A DNA stretch of 64,000 bases from Bacillus chungangensis (GTDB lineage: Bacteria > Bacillota > Bacilli > Bacillales > Bacillaceae_C). The notes beneath the pieces are model-generated. The model was not told where the DNA came from, did not search any database, and saw only the letters and a program-made list of their open reading frames with translations. The stretch covers positions 111,796 through 175,795 of the forward strand of contig NZ_JAUSTT010000008.1 in NCBI RefSeq assembly GCF_030812995.1. The letters run 5' to 3'. Positions within the stretch are counted from its first letter, which is position 1. Every line of letters begins with the position of its first letter. A program made the position numbers and the translations under genes. Below, piece by piece: positions 44,218 through 54,850 of this stretch.

Positions 44218-44874
44218 CTATCGTTCACATTGGCGGCGAATTGCTTGTAGAGCAGCATTTCGATCTGGATGATTATAAATAGCTGATCCTGCAACTAATA
44301 CATCTGCTCCTGCTTCTACACATTGTTTGGCAGTGTCTGCGTTAATTCCTCCATCCACTTCAATTTCGACCGTCAATCCTTTTTCTTCTACAAGCTTTCT
44401 TGCTTGCTCTATTTTCCCTAACACATTCGGTATAAACGATTGTCCGCCAAATCCCGGATTAACAGTCATTAATAGAATCATATCAACTTCTTCCAATACA
44501 TGCTGAATCGTTTCAAGGGGTGTTGCTGGATTTAATACAACTCCTGCCTTTACACCAAAAGAACGAATAAGCTGTAAAGTTCGATGAAGGTGGCGGCATG
44601 CCTCTACATGAACGGTTAAATAATCGGCGCCAGCTTTTGCAAAGGCTTCTATATAATGATCTGGGTTTTCAATCATGAGATGAACATCTAATGGAAGCTT
44701 AGTTACTGGTCTAATCGCTTCTACAATCATCGGCCCCATTGTAATATTGGGAACAAAATGGCCATCCATAATATCAACGTGAATGTAATCTGCTCCTGCA
44801 TTTTCTACTTCCATAATTTCCTCTGCCAACTTCGCGAAGTTAGCTGATAAAATCGAAGGTGCTATTTTTATCAT
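44218..44874 (-). CDS. rpe: Ribulose-phosphate 3-epimerase
   Basis: Rpe interconverts ribulose-5-phosphate and xylulose-5-phosphate in the pentose phosphate pathway. The 218-residue TIM barrel has APSILSANFAKL, HVDIMDGHFVPNIT (metal His and Asp), HLMIENP, MTVNPGFGGQSF and EVDGGINADTA. It lies 2 bases after rsgA, so the two are coupled. Confidence 0.97.
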   Translation of the reverse strand: MIKIAPSILSANFAKLAEEIMEVENAGADYIHVDIMDGHFVPNITMGPMIVEAIRPVTKLPLDVHLMIENPDHYIEAFAKAGADYLTVHVEACRHLHRTLQLIRSFGVKAGVVLNPATPLETIQHVLEEVDMILLMTVNPGFGGQSFIPNVLGKIEQARKLVEEKGLTVEIEVDGGINADTAKQCVEAGADVLVAGSAIYNHPDRNAALQAIRRQCER

Positions 44875-44876
44875 GA

Positions 44877-45758
44877 TTAATACCTCGGCTTTCTCTCTCT
44901 CATTTCTTCTAAAAACTGTACATAGTGTTCATAGCGGGAAGTGAGAATTGTTTTTTTCTCTACAGCTGCTTTCACCGCACATCCAGGTTCGTTGACATGA
45001 AGGCATCCCCGAAACTTACACTTTATTTGTCTCTCTCTCATTTCTGGAAAACAAAAGGAGAGATCTTCTGCTTCTAAATGCTGTAATTCCAATGAACTAA
45101 ATCCTGGTGTATCGGCTACTAGTCCGCCTTCTAATTCCAATAGCTCTACATGCCTTGTTGTGTGCTTTCCCCGCCCTAAATGTGTTGAAATACGAGCTGT
45201 TTTTAATTCTAGTTCAGGTTTCAGCACATTAAGAAGTGTAGACTTACCGACTCCAGATTGTCCAGCAATAACTGAGGTTTTATTTGCAAGAAATGGTTTC
45301 AAAGCATGCATTCCTTCCTGTGATTGCGAGGAAGTTAGTAATACATGGTAACCAATATCTTGGTAGTCAGCAGCTATTTGTTCTATCTGCTCTCGCTGAT
45401 TCTCATCTAAAAGATCCATTTTTGTAATACAGATAAGCGGCTCAATCTCATGTGATTCTAGTAATAATAGAAAGCGATCTAAAAGAACGGTGCTAAGTGC
45501 CGGCTCAATTGCGGAAAACACTAGGATACCTTGGTCAACATTCGCTATAGGCGGCCTAACTAGCGCATTCTTCCGTTCCCGAATCTCCATAATATAGCCT
45601 TCTTTGTCATTCTCAGCTTGATATACAACATAATCACCTACGAGAGGTGTGATCTTCTGTTTTCGAAAAACACCTCTCCCTCGACATTGAATAATCTGAT
45701 TACCATCAAGAACATAATAAAATCCACTAAGTGCTTTAATAATTTTTCCTTTTCCCAT
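44877..45758 (-). CDS. rsgA: Ribosome small-subunit-dependent GTPase RsgA (CpgA)
   Basis: RsgA checks and releases maturing 30S particles; in B. subtilis it is a substrate of PrkC. The 293-residue protein has an N-terminal OB-fold (to about 65), a circularly permuted GTPase domain (CITKMDLLD G4, then GQSGVGKSTLLN G1 and DTPGFSSLEL G3) and a C-terminal zinc site CKFRGCLHVNEPGCAV. It follows prkC by 17 bases, consistent with that regulatory link. Confidence 0.97.
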   Translation of the reverse strand: MGKGKIIKALSGFYYVLDGNQIIQCRGRGVFRKQKITPLVGDYVVYQAENDKEGYIMEIRERKNALVRPPIANVDQGILVFSAIEPALSTVLLDRFLLLLESHEIEPLICITKMDLLDENQREQIEQIAADYQDIGYHVLLTSSQSQEGMHALKPFLANKTSVIAGQSGVGKSTLLNVLKPELELKTARISTHLGRGKHTTRHVELLELEGGLVADTPGFSSLELQHLEAEDLSFCFPEMRERQIKCKFRGCLHVNEPGCAVKAAVEKKTILTSRYEHYVQFLEEMRERKPRY

Positions 45759-45775
45759 AGCATCGCTCCTACTTA

Positions 45776-47797
45776 TTAATCTTCTGGATATGGAATAACT
45801 TCTTCCATTAGAACAGATTGATCGCGAATCACTTTATAACCAGCTTTCTTTCCATGCTCAATATTAAATTCTAAACGTTTTTTAGTTGTTTCCGTAATCA
45901 AAAATGTTTCATTTGCTTCAGTCATACTATTGTTCATGTCTTCAATATAAATTTGAATTTCCTGCGGTTTTTTCTCTCCACCTATAGCGTCATCATCGGT
46001 TTCTTCACCAGGATCATATGGGATAACGATTTCTTTAAAAATCGTTTTAGGCGGTATTTCTTTCTGTCCTTTTGAAAGTACTACTTTAATCTTATCACCT
46101 TTGTTTAATAGTGTTCCAGGTTTATGAGACTGCGAAATGACTAAACCTTCTCGCACAGTATCTGAGTATTCTTCAGATGACATATCAATAACCAATCCGG
46201 TTGAATCAGCATAATCATTTAATCCCTTTACATTGTATTCTCGCAAATCTTTTAAGGAAATTTGTTCGAGGCCCTTACTCACTGTAAAAGTAAAAACCGT
46301 TTCATCTGGAAAAACTTCTGTTCTTGGCAGTGGATTTTGGTCTATAATTGTTCCAGGCGGATTGTCATCGTGTACTTCTTCACGAACTATGTCCCCCTTA
46401 AAGCCATTTTTCTCTAGCAGCTTCATCACATCGTCAATATCGCGACCAATATAATCATCAACAACAGATTTTTCTCTTCCTATACTCAAGTATACATCTA
46501 CTGAGCTGCCTTTTTTCGCTTTTTTCCCCCCCTTTGGTTTTGTCTTAACCACTTCACCAGCTTCGATCTCATCACTGTTCATATCAATTGTATCGCCAAT
46601 GACAAATCCAGCAGAAAGTAAAGAAGCAATTGCATCTTCTAATTCTTCGCCACTTACATCAGGCACCTTAATTTCCTTTGGCCCTACTAATCCAGGGAAA
46701 AAAGTAAGGGCAAAAATACTTAACACAAATAGAAAAATGAATGAAATAGCAACGATAAATGGCCATTTTTTCTTTTTTGGCTTCTTTTTTTGCTGCTTTC
46801 CATTCTTTTTTTGACTTCCTTGATGAATAGTATCTCGTTTCTCCACTTTATCTCTACGAATTTTAGTTTCATCAAGGTTTTGATCGTGGTCTTCTTCTTG
46901 ATTCGTTAAAATCGGAATCGCTTTAGTAGCATCATGATCTTCGGGAACATGAAATTTCGGTTCATTTCGTCTTGCTTCGTCTAGCGCTGTATCAATATCC
47001 TCATGCATTTCATCAACGCTGTGATAACGTTGAAACAAATCCTTTGCAGTTGCTTTAAACACGATGTTTTCCATGCTTTGCGGTATATTTGGATTCCATC
47101 TTCTAAGTGCTGGTGTTTCAGCTTGTAGGTGCTTTAATGCAATCGATACCGCTGATTCTCCTGAAAATGGGAGCCTCCCAGTTAATAATTCAAAGAGGAC
47201 AATGCCAAGTGAATAAATATCTGATTTTTCAGTCGCCATCCCACCTCTAGCTTGTTCCGGAGACAAATAATGTACTGACCCTAGTACAGAGTTTGTTTGT
47301 GTGATAGAAGTGGCACTTAATGCCATTGCTATTCCGAAATCAGTAATTTTCACATTTCCATCATGATCAATTAATATATTTTGCGGTTTAATATCACGGT
47401 GGATAATATGATTTTGATGAGCATGAGAAATGGCAGATGTTAATTGCTTCATAATATCCCGTACTTTTTCAACAGGAATCGGATGAAACTGTTGAATGTA
47501 TTGCTTTAAAGTCATTCCATCCACATATTCCATCACAATATAATAAATATCTTTTTCTTCCCCAACATCATAAATACTGACGATATTTGGATGTGTTAAA
47601 CTAGTAGCAGATTGTGCTTCCCTTTGAAAACGCCGAATCAATTCGTCTTCATTAGCGAAATCCAAACGCAAGATTTTGATGGCTACATCACGGTCTAAAA
47701 TACAATCGCGTGCTAAATAAACATTTGCCATTCCGCCGCCGCCAATCATTTCTAAAATTTTATAGCGGCCGCCGCTAATTCTTTTTCCAATTAGCAC
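45776..47797 (-). CDS. prkC: PASTA-domain Ser/Thr protein kinase PrkC
   Basis: PrkC senses muropeptides and cell-wall state and phosphorylates targets such as RsgA and EF-Tu; it also triggers spore germination. The 673-residue protein has an N-terminal kinase domain (about 9-265: glycine loop IGGGGMANVYLARD, HRDIKPQNIL catalytic loop with Asp135, DFGIA, SPEQARGG), a charged juxtamembrane stretch, one membrane helix (about 346-368), three PASTA repeats and a C-terminal beta domain. I start it at the GTG at 47797, five bases after the prpC stop; that gives the usual MLIGKRI N-terminus. Confidence 0.96.
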   Translation of the reverse strand: MLIGKRISGGRYKILEMIGGGGMANVYLARDCILDRDVAIKILRLDFANEDELIRRFQREAQSATSLTHPNIVSIYDVGEEKDIYYIVMEYVDGMTLKQYIQQFHPIPVEKVRDIMKQLTSAISHAHQNHIIHRDIKPQNILIDHDGNVKITDFGIAMALSATSITQTNSVLGSVHYLSPEQARGGMATEKSDIYSLGIVLFELLTGRLPFSGESAVSIALKHLQAETPALRRWNPNIPQSMENIVFKATAKDLFQRYHSVDEMHEDIDTALDEARRNEPKFHVPEDHDATKAIPILTNQEEDHDQNLDETKIRRDKVEKRDTIHQGSQKKNGKQQKKKPKKKKWPFIVAISFIFLFVLSIFALTFFPGLVGPKEIKVPDVSGEELEDAIASLLSAGFVIGDTIDMNSDEIEAGEVVKTKPKGGKKAKKGSSVDVYLSIGREKSVVDDYIGRDIDDVMKLLEKNGFKGDIVREEVHDDNPPGTIIDQNPLPRTEVFPDETVFTFTVSKGLEQISLKDLREYNVKGLNDYADSTGLVIDMSSEEYSDTVREGLVISQSHKPGTLLNKGDKIKVVLSKGQKEIPPKTIFKEIVIPYDPGEETDDDAIGGEKKPQEIQIYIEDMNNSMTEANETFLITETTKKRLEFNIEHGKKAGYKVIRDQSVLMEEVIPYPED

Positions 47798-47802
47798 CTT
47801 TG

Positions 47803-48549
47803 TCACCCACTTTCGCCACATACCTGCTGCACGATTGCAACTGTGATATTGTCTTCCCCACCCTGCTCATTTGCAAGACGAATCAAATTGCATGCTTTCT
47901 CATCTAACTCCTGCTCTGTTGATAACACATCTTTGATTTGTTGTTCGGAGAGTTCATTTGTTAAGCCATCAGAGCATAGAAGGAGAAGATCTTCATGTTC
48001 GAAAGTAATGGTTTTTACATCAGCCTCAATGGTTGTTTCTGTTCCTAATGCTTTTAATATCCAATTTTTACGTGGATGATGCTCAGCAGCTTCCTTCGAT
48101 ATTTCTCCTGTTTTTACTAACTCATTGACCAAAGTATGATCCTCTGTTAGTTGCTTAAAACCGTCTTCATTTAATAAATAACAGCGGCTGTCGCCAATGT
48201 GAATAATAGTGACAAATCGATTTGTACATATAGCAGCAACTAATGTCGTTCCCATACCACTGCATTCTGAATGTTGCTGAGCATGACGAAAGAGGTGCTC
48301 ATTAATCGCAGCCACATTTTCTGTAAACCATGATTCAGCAATATCCGGGGTGCCAATATCTGTCGTTTCTTCCCACTTCTCCTGCAATAAATGCGTTGAC
48401 ATTCTGCTTGCAACATCACCTGCTTGATGACCACCCATGCCATCAGCTACAACAGCTAGAATTTGCCCGTTATGATTCCGAAAAATTCCGCCATTGTCTT
48501 CATTTTGCTGGCGGATTTGTCCACGATCCGTACTGAACACAGACTTCAT
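47803..48549 (-). CDS. prpC: PP2C-type protein phosphatase PrpC
   Basis: PrpC dephosphorylates PrkC and its targets. The 248-residue PPM phosphatase has the metal-binding motifs RQQNEDN (about 14-20), VVADGMGGHQAGD, HIGDSRCYLL, LLLCSDGLTN and GGEDNITV. The ATG at 48549 follows GAGGTG; the longer frame to 48600 begins within rlmN. The 5-base spacing to prkC keeps kinase and phosphatase synthesis together. Confidence 0.96.
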   Translation of the reverse strand: MKSVFSTDRGQIRQQNEDNGGIFRNHNGQILAVVADGMGGHQAGDVASRMSTHLLQEKWEETTDIGTPDIAESWFTENVAAINEHLFRHAQQHSECSGMGTTLVAAICTNRFVTIIHIGDSRCYLLNEDGFKQLTEDHTLVNELVKTGEISKEAAEHHPRKNWILKALGTETTIEADVKTITFEHEDLLLLCSDGLTNELSEQQIKDVLSTEQELDEKACNLIRLANEQGGEDNITVAIVQQVCGESG

Positions 48550-48554
48550 CACAT

Positions 48555-49649
48555 TCACCTCGTCTCGTCTTTTCTTTCCTTTGCGCGTAATTGGCCGCAT
48601 GCCGCATCAATATCATGTCCTTGCTCTCGACGAATGGTCACATTAATCCCATGGCGCTTCAATGTTTTCTCAAATAGAAAGATTTGATTTCGTGGTGTTC
48701 TAACATAATTACGTTCAGGTACATAGTTAACAGGAATTAGATTGACATGACAATGAATCCCTTTCAACAATTCAGCCAGCTCTTCTGCATGTTCTACTTG
48801 ATCATTTACTTTTCCGAATAAACCATATTCAATACTGACCCGCCTTCCAGTCGTTTCTGTATAATATTTAATCGCTTTTATCAACTCTGGCAACTGATAG
48901 GCGCGGTTTATAGGCATTAATTGCGTTCTTAGATCATTGTTAGGAGCATGTAAAGAAACAGCAAAATTTATTTGCATTTTTTCATCTGCAAATTGATAAA
49001 TCTTTGGTATAATCCCACTTGTAGAAACAGTAATATGACGAGCTCCTATATTTAAGCCTTTATCATGATTAATAATACGCAAAAATGCAAGCATTTGCTT
49101 ATAGTTGTCAAAGGGCTCTCCAATTCCCATTATCACAACCGAGCTAACCCGCTCTTCCGTTTCGTCAAGTGCTTTTTGCACTTGGACTACTTGTGCAACA
49201 ATTTCACCAGCCTTTAGATGGCGTTTTAGGCCTCCTAGTGTGGAAGCACAGAACGTACATCCAATACGGCAGCCTACCTGTGTTGTCACACAAACAGAAC
49301 AGCCGTAGTCATGGCGCATTAACACTGTTTCAATAGAATAGCCATCTTGCAGCTCAAATAAAAATTTAATCGTACCATCAGAAGATGTTTGCTTTATGAT
49401 TGTTTTTAATGTCGTGATTTGAAAAGCATCTGTTAACTTTTCCCTTAATGCTTTCGAAAGGTTGGTCATCTCGTCGAAAGAAGATCCACGTTTTTCATAT
49501 AGCCATTCAAAAATTTGTTCAGCTCGAAACCCTTTCTCTCCATTTGTTATGAGCCAGTTTTTTAATTCTTCTAGTTGATAGGAGTATATAGAGGGCGTTT
49601 TTTCCTCTAATTCAAATAAAGGTTTTTTTTTCACTTTTTCCAAGTTCAT
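48555..49649 (-). CDS. rlmN: Dual-specificity RNA methyltransferase RlmN
   Basis: RlmN makes m2A2503 in 23S rRNA and m2A37 in some tRNAs by radical-SAM chemistry. The 364-residue protein has the CxxxCxxC cluster in [12 protein letters not shown] (about 123-134), ITVSTSGI, an [10 protein letters not shown] motif and the C-terminal cysteine in DIDAACGQL that forms the covalent adduct. Its ATG overlaps the rsmB stop by 4 bases. Confidence 0.97.
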   Translation of the reverse strand: MNLEKVKKKPLFELEEKTPSIYSYQLEELKNWLITNGEKGFRAEQIFEWLYEKRGSSFDEMTNLSKALREKLTDAFQITTLKTIIKQTSSDGTIKFLFELQDGYSIETVLMRHDYGCSVCVTTQVGCRIGCTFCASTLGGLKRHLKAGEIVAQVVQVQKALDETEERVSSVVIMGIGEPFDNYKQMLAFLRIINHDKGLNIGARHITVSTSGIIPKIYQFADEKMQINFAVSLHAPNNDLRTQLMPINRAYQLPELIKAIKYYTETTGRRVSIEYGLFGKVNDQVEHAEELAELLKGIHCHVNLIPVNYVPERNYVRTPRNQIFLFEKTLKRHGINVTIRREQGHDIDAACGQLRAKERKDETR

Positions 49650-50980
49650 ACCTTCTTTCTCAAACTTGAGATGAAAAACCCATCTCCGTTAAAATCCTGG
49701 GGAAATATCTGCATGATATGTCCTGCAGCAAAGGGAATAAAAGCTGCTGGAACCTGTAAATCATATGCTTCAAAATCGGAATGATTGTGTAAAAAATGTG
49801 AGACAACAGCATCATTTTCCAGTTTATCCACTGTACAAGTGCTATAGACAAGCAAACCGCCTTTTTTCAAAAGTGGTGCGACTGCGTCTAAAATAGATAG
49901 TTGAACTTTTTGCAGCGATGTAATGTCTTGTTGTGATTTTGTATATTTAATATCTGGTTTTCTTCTAATAACCCCTAGTCCTGAGCAAGGAGCATCTACC
50001 AAAATACGATCAAAGCTTTCCTTAGCAAAATGTTCAGCAGCATTGCGGCTATCTAATATTTTAGTTGAAATATTAGAAAGATCCAATCGCTCTGCTTGTT
50101 GGCGAATCAATTTAATTTTATGTTCGTGAATATCAAGTGCAGTAACGTTTCCTGTACAATGAAGCTTCTCAGCAATATGGGTTGCTTTTCCTCCTGGAGC
50201 TGCACAAGCATCCAGCACCGACTGATTCTTATCTAGCTGCAATGCATATGCAACGATCATAGAGCTTTCATCTTGAATCGTAAGGAACCCTTCTCGGTAC
50301 GCTTGAGAATAGGCCAAGTTGCCTTTTATTGCATGAATCGCTTCCTCTAGCATCGGACTCTCTTCTACTTGATATCCCTCGCCTCTAAGCAGATCGACGA
50401 CTTCTTTGCGTGTTGCTTTTGTAGTATTTACTCGTGCTGTTTGCGTTGGAGCAGTTACATTTTTTTCACACATTGCAGCAGTTTTTTCATAGCCATATTG
50501 TTCAACCCATCTATCAACTAGCCATTGAGGATGACTCGTTGCAATCGCAATTTTTTCGATAGGGTTTTTAATCATTTCAAGAGAGGGCAAGCCTTTTCGC
50601 TGTATGGATCTTAAAATCGCATTTACCATTCCAGCAATCCCACGGTGTCCACGCTGTTTAGCTATTTCCACCGCCTCATGTATGGCGGCTCGTTCTGGAA
50701 TTTTGTCTAAATACACATTCTGATATATGGTTAAATGTAATAAGTGGCGTACCCATGTTTCAATTTTTGTTTTCAAAAAAGGCTGTAAATAAAAATCGAG
50801 CGCCATTCTTCTCTGGAGAGTACCATAGACCAGCTCTGTTAGTAGACCAGCATCTCGACCTGTTAACTGATATTTTTGAATAAGGTCATTTAGCAGCAGG
50901 TTGCTATATGTCTGCTGCTTTTCTATTTTCTCAAGAGCTTCCAGCGCTATTTCACGTATTTTTTTCGGTTGTTTTTTCAT
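49646..50980 (-). CDS. rsmB: 16S rRNA m5C967 methyltransferase RsmB
   Basis: RsmB methylates C967 of 16S rRNA. The 444-residue protein combines an N-terminal NusB-like RNA-binding domain (about 1-140) with a Rossmann methyltransferase domain: [25 protein letters not shown], the DAPCSGLG motif and [11 protein letters not shown] carrying the two active-site cysteines. Its start lies 29 bases inside the end of fmt, a marked overlap. Confidence 0.96.
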   Translation of the reverse strand: MKKQPKKIREIALEALEKIEKQQTYSNLLLNDLIQKYQLTGRDAGLLTELVYGTLQRRMALDFYLQPFLKTKIETWVRHLLHLTIYQNVYLDKIPERAAIHEAVEIAKQRGHRGIAGMVNAILRSIQRKGLPSLEMIKNPIEKIAIATSHPQWLVDRWVEQYGYEKTAAMCEKNVTAPTQTARVNTTKATRKEVVDLLRGEGYQVEESPMLEEAIHAIKGNLAYSQAYREGFLTIQDESSMIVAYALQLDKNQSVLDACAAPGGKATHIAEKLHCTGNVTALDIHEHKIKLIRQQAERLDLSNISTKILDSRNAAEHFAKESFDRILVDAPCSGLGVIRRKPDIKYTKSQQDITSLQKVQLSILDAVAPLLKKGGLLVYSTCTVDKLENDAVVSHFLHNHSDFEAYDLQVPAAFIPFAAGHIMQIFPQDFNGDGFFISSLRKKV

Positions 50981-51923
50981 ATTCTTCTCCTAGCATCATC
51001 CCGATCTGAACAGTTTGTCCAGCTCCACGCAAGAATGATTGGGCTGTCATTTTCTTTTTGCCAGCTGGCTGCAGTTCTGTTACTTTAATTCCAATGTCAT
51101 TTCCTGTTTTTACAACAAATCCATCTTCTACTATTTCAATAATGGTTCCAGCAGCCTGCTTTTCGTTTGTCGGCTGTTTTTCTCCACCCCAAATTTTCAT
51201 TACCTTGCCTTGGAAGCTCGTATAAGCAACTGGCCACGGGCGCAAGCCGCGAATATGATTATATATTGCTTCACCAGGCTGCGACCAATCTATTTTTTCA
51301 TCTTCCCGCTTAATATTAAAAGCAAAAGTTGCTTGTTCTTCGTTTTGCGGAAGCGGGGTAATATCACCTGCTATTATTGCTGGTAATGTTTCTGACAATA
51401 AACGTGCACCGGCAGCACTCAATTTATCATGTAATGTGCCAACATCGTCTCTCTCATCAATGGGCACTTTCACTTGTCTAATCATATCACCAGCATCCAA
51501 CTTTTCAACCATGTACATGATCGTAATACCTGTTTGCTTTTTCCCTTGAAGGATTGCGTAATGTATCGGCGCACCGCCTCTTAATTCAGGCAATAAAGAT
51601 GCATGTACATTAATACAGCCATATGTTGGCGCTGTTAATATTTGCTTCGGCAATAATTGTCCAAAAGCAGCTGTTACAATGAGATCAGGTTTTAATGCTA
51701 AGATTTGCTGGATAGCAATTTCATTCATCTTTTCCGGTTGGATTACTGGCAGCTGGTGTTTTTCAGCCTCTTGCTTTACAGGAGGCGGGGTTAGGACTCG
51801 TTTTCGGCCAACAGGTCGATCTGGCTGTGTAACGACACCACAAATATCGTATCCATCTTTTATGAGCTGGCGCAATATTGGAACGGAAAAGTCGGGCGTT
51901 CCCATAAATACAATCTTTGTCAT
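50952..51923 (-). CDS. fmt: Methionyl-tRNA formyltransferase
   Basis: Fmt formylates initiator Met-tRNA. The 323-residue protein has [15 protein letters not shown] at the N-terminus, the catalytic region [21 protein letters not shown] and MVEKLDAGD, and a C-terminal OB-like tRNA-binding domain starting near 210. It overlaps def upstream by 4 bases; def-fmt linkage is nearly universal since Def removes the formyl group that Fmt adds. Confidence 0.97.
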   Translation of the reverse strand: MTKIVFMGTPDFSVPILRQLIKDGYDICGVVTQPDRPVGRKRVLTPPPVKQEAEKHQLPVIQPEKMNEIAIQQILALKPDLIVTAAFGQLLPKQILTAPTYGCINVHASLLPELRGGAPIHYAILQGKKQTGITIMYMVEKLDAGDMIRQVKVPIDERDDVGTLHDKLSAAGARLLSETLPAIIAGDITPLPQNEEQATFAFNIKREDEKIDWSQPGEAIYNHIRGLRPWPVAYTSFQGKVMKIWGGEKQPTNEKQAAGTIIEIVEDGFVVKTGNDIGIKVTELQPAGKKKMTAQSFLRGAGQTVQIGMMLGEEYEKTTEKNT

Positions 51924-52408
51924 TCTATCCCACTCCCTTCTAATTCATGTTCTTCCACATATCTTTCTACTTTAGACGTAAACAAGACACCTCGTAAATG
52001 ATCGATTTCATGAAGAATAGCTCTTGCTAAGAAGCCTTCCGCTTCAAAGGTAAAAGCGGTTCCGCACCTATCCTGTGCAGAAACTTTCACATAGAAAGGT
52101 CTAGTTACTTCTCCAAATAGGCCTGGAAAGCTTAAACAACCTTCAACATCTGTTTGCTCCCCGGACATACTTATAACTTTTGGATTGATAAGCTCAATTG
52201 TACCAATCTCATCATCATCAATATCAACAATTGCTATTTCTTTTTGAACGCCAACTTGAGGAGCGGCTAATCCGACACCATCAGCATCGATCATCGTATC
52301 ATATAAGTCGTCTAAGAAGACTGCTATTGTTTTATCAAAAGTGGTTACTGGTTCACACTGTTTTTCTAAAATTGGGTTTGGATGCTTTACTATTGGAAGA
52401 ATGGCCAA
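51920..52408 (-). CDS. def: Peptide deformylase
   Basis: Def removes the N-formyl group from nascent chains. The 162-residue protein has all three metal/catalytic motifs: [18 protein letters not shown] (cysteine ligand) and HEIDHLRG (two histidines and the catalytic Glu). It is a type-1-like short form comparable to DefA. Translation starts at a TTG (52408) after GGAGGAAG. It follows priA by about 30 bases. Confidence 0.96.
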   Translation of the reverse strand: MAILPIVKHPNPILEKQCEPVTTFDKTIAVFLDDLYDTMIDADGVGLAAPQVGVQKEIAIVDIDDDEIGTIELINPKVISMSGEQTDVEGCLSFPGLFGEVTRPFYVKVSAQDRCGTAFTFEAEGFLARAILHEIDHLRGVLFTSKVERYVEEHELEGSGIE

Positions 52409-52439
52409 TCGTCTTCCTCCTTGATTCTTTATTTTTAAG

Positions 52440-54845
52440 CTACATCATCATATAAGGGTTCACATCGATTGAAATGGTCACCCCTTCTGTTGTGCTTTGT
52501 TTTTGATAATGATTTCTTACCTTTTGTAATGCTGGAATCAACTTTTCTTCCTTTTTATATTTTATCAAACATTGGTAACGATATCTATTATTGATCCTAG
52601 GAATTGGCGATGCAGAAGGGCCAAGAATGATCGCTTGTTTCGATAACTGCCTACGCATGTAAGCTGTAATTTTTTCTGTGATGGAAACAGCCTTCATTAA
52701 GTTCTCATGAGTAATAGTGAGGAGAGCGATAAAATAAAATGGCGGATAAGCGCCAATTTTTCTCATCAACATTTCTTGTTCATAAAATCGTTCAAAGTCT
52801 TGTTCTCCTGCAAGCTTAATACTATAATGCTCCGGTGTATAGGTTTGAATAACAACCTCTCCCTTTAGGTCATGTCGGCCTGCTCGTCCACTTACTTGTG
52901 TCAATAATTGAAAGGTTTTTTCAGAAGCACGAAAGTCCGGAAGATGGAGCATCGTATCAGCACTAAGGACGCCAACAAGCGTAATATTAGGGAAATCAAG
53001 ACCTTTCGCAATCATTTGCGTTCCGAGTAAAATATCTGCTTTTTCTTCTTGAAATCGACGAAGCAGCGTTTCATGGGCACCTTTTTTTCCTGTTGTATCA
53101 ACATCCATCCGTATTGTTTTTGCCGTTGGAAACAGCTTCGCAATCTCCTCTTCCACTTTTTGTGTACCAGTACCAAAATAGCGAATATGCTTGCTTTCAC
53201 ACTCTGGGCATTGTGAAGGCACTACTGTTTCATAACCACAATAGTGGCATTTCATTTGATTGTTATATCTATGATAGGTAAGGGAGATATCACAGTGCGG
53301 ACATTGTAAAACATAACCGCAATCTCGACACATAATAAATGATGAGTGGCCGCGGCGGTTCAAAAATAACACCGTCTGCTCTTTTCTTTCTAAGCGTAGC
53401 TCCAATTGCTTGGCCAGCTCTCTCGAAAACATCGAACGATTTCCTGCACGCATCTCTTCTCTCATATCGACAATTGCCACGGAGGGCAAATCTTGGTTGT
53501 TCATCCGCTTTTTTAATGTTAATAATTGATATACTTGTTTTTTTGCGCGGGCAAAAGACTCTAAGGATGGCGTAGCACTTCCTAAAACAACAGGGCACCG
53601 ATGATTTTTCCCTCGATAAATAGCAATATCTCTTGCATGATATCGTGGATTTTCTTCCTGCTTATAGCTCGTTTCATGTTCCTCGTCAATAATGATGATC
53701 CCCAAATTTTCAAAAGGCGCAAAGATGGCCGAACGTGCACCGACTACTACTTTTGCTTCTTTTCTTTGAATTTTTCGCCATTCATCATACTTTTCTCCAA
53801 TTGACAAGCCACTGTGTAATACGGCAACAAGTTTTCCGAATCGTTCTTTAAATCGTTGTACCATTTGTGGAGTTAAAGATATTTCCGGAACAAGTACGAT
53901 TGCTTCTTTATTCATTGCTAAAACTTGTTCGATCGATTGCAAATAAATTTCTGTTTTCCCGCTCCCTGTTACGCCATATAAAAGAAACGTCTCATGAACA
54001 TGGTCCGTAATCTTCTCTATGATCGGTTTGATCACTGATTGCTGTTCTTCAGTCAGCGGAAGGGCTTTCGTTGTTTTAAAATGGCGATCTTCATAAGGAT
54101 CTCTGTATATCTCTTCCTTTTCTATCACAAGCAGTTTCTTCTTTATTAACGATTCAATAGCAGCTTGAGATGCCGACGTTTTTTCCATTAACGCTTTCCT
54201 AGAAATCCGCAGCTCGCTATCTAACAAAAACTGTTCCAACACTTTTTTTTGCCGATAAGCATTACTTGGCAGCTTCTCTATTGCTGTTCCTAATTCACTT
54301 TTTGACCGTTCCGTTCTAATCATCTGAACCATTTTTTTATTTGCACGATTTTTGACTAAATAAATAACCTCTATATGTTCACTTTTCACTGCTTTTTGCA
54401 ATTGAGGAAGCAGCCCCTTCTCTTCCGCGTGTTCCCACATAATCTCTTCACGTTTACCAAAAAGATGGTAAAAGTATTGATCTTCACGATCCTGAACAAT
54501 GCGCAGCTTTTTGTCATATTTTGCTTTCATTGCTGTAGGAAGCATCGCTTGAAATGCTGACATGTGGAAACATAATGTTTTTTCAGTCAACCATTCGCCT
54601 AGTGATAGTAATTCATCATTTAAGACAGGAACAAGATCGAGCGGTTTTACAATTTCCTTTAATTTCTTTACTTCAGAATCCTGTTTTATTTGGATCACAA
54701 AACCTTGTATCTTTCTTGGTCCAAACGGAACAATCACCCTCATTCCAGGCTGTATATGACTTAACCATTTATCCGGTATAACATAGTCATATGTTCGATT
54801 TGTTTGTATCGTTTGAACATCTACAATGACACTTGCAATCCGCAT
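52440..54845 (-). CDS. priA: Primosomal protein N' (replication restart helicase PriA)
   Basis: PriA recognises repaired forks and reloads the replicative helicase. The 801-residue protein has an N-terminal 3'-end-binding domain, Walker A GVTGSGKTEI, DEEH box IIIDEEHE, GSATPSLES, zinc-binding cysteine pairs (CRDCGY, CPHC, CHYCG, CPEC) embedded in the helicase domain, and GTQMIAKGLDFPN and QVSGRAGR helicase motifs. It lies 5 bases after coaBC. Confidence 0.97.
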   Translation of the reverse strand: MRIASVIVDVQTIQTNRTYDYVIPDKWLSHIQPGMRVIVPFGPRKIQGFVIQIKQDSEVKKLKEIVKPLDLVPVLNDELLSLGEWLTEKTLCFHMSAFQAMLPTAMKAKYDKKLRIVQDREDQYFYHLFGKREEIMWEHAEEKGLLPQLQKAVKSEHIEVIYLVKNRANKKMVQMIRTERSKSELGTAIEKLPSNAYRQKKVLEQFLLDSELRISRKALMEKTSASQAAIESLIKKKLLVIEKEEIYRDPYEDRHFKTTKALPLTEEQQSVIKPIIEKITDHVHETFLLYGVTGSGKTEIYLQSIEQVLAMNKEAIVLVPEISLTPQMVQRFKERFGKLVAVLHSGLSIGEKYDEWRKIQRKEAKVVVGARSAIFAPFENLGIIIIDEEHETSYKQEENPRYHARDIAIYRGKNHRCPVVLGSATPSLESFARAKKQVYQLLTLKKRMNNQDLPSVAIVDMREEMRAGNRSMFSRELAKQLELRLERKEQTVLFLNRRGHSSFIMCRDCGYVLQCPHCDISLTYHRYNNQMKCHYCGYETVVPSQCPECESKHIRYFGTGTQKVEEEIAKLFPTAKTIRMDVDTTGKKGAHETLLRRFQEEKADILLGTQMIAKGLDFPNITLVGVLSADTMLHLPDFRASEKTFQLLTQVSGRAGRHDLKGEVVIQTYTPEHYSIKLAGEQDFERFYEQEMLMRKIGAYPPFYFIALLTITHENLMKAVSITEKITAYMRRQLSKQAIILGPSASPIPRINNRYRYQCLIKYKKEEKLIPALQKVRNHYQKQSTTEGVTISIDVNPYMMM

Positions 54846-54850
54846 CTTAT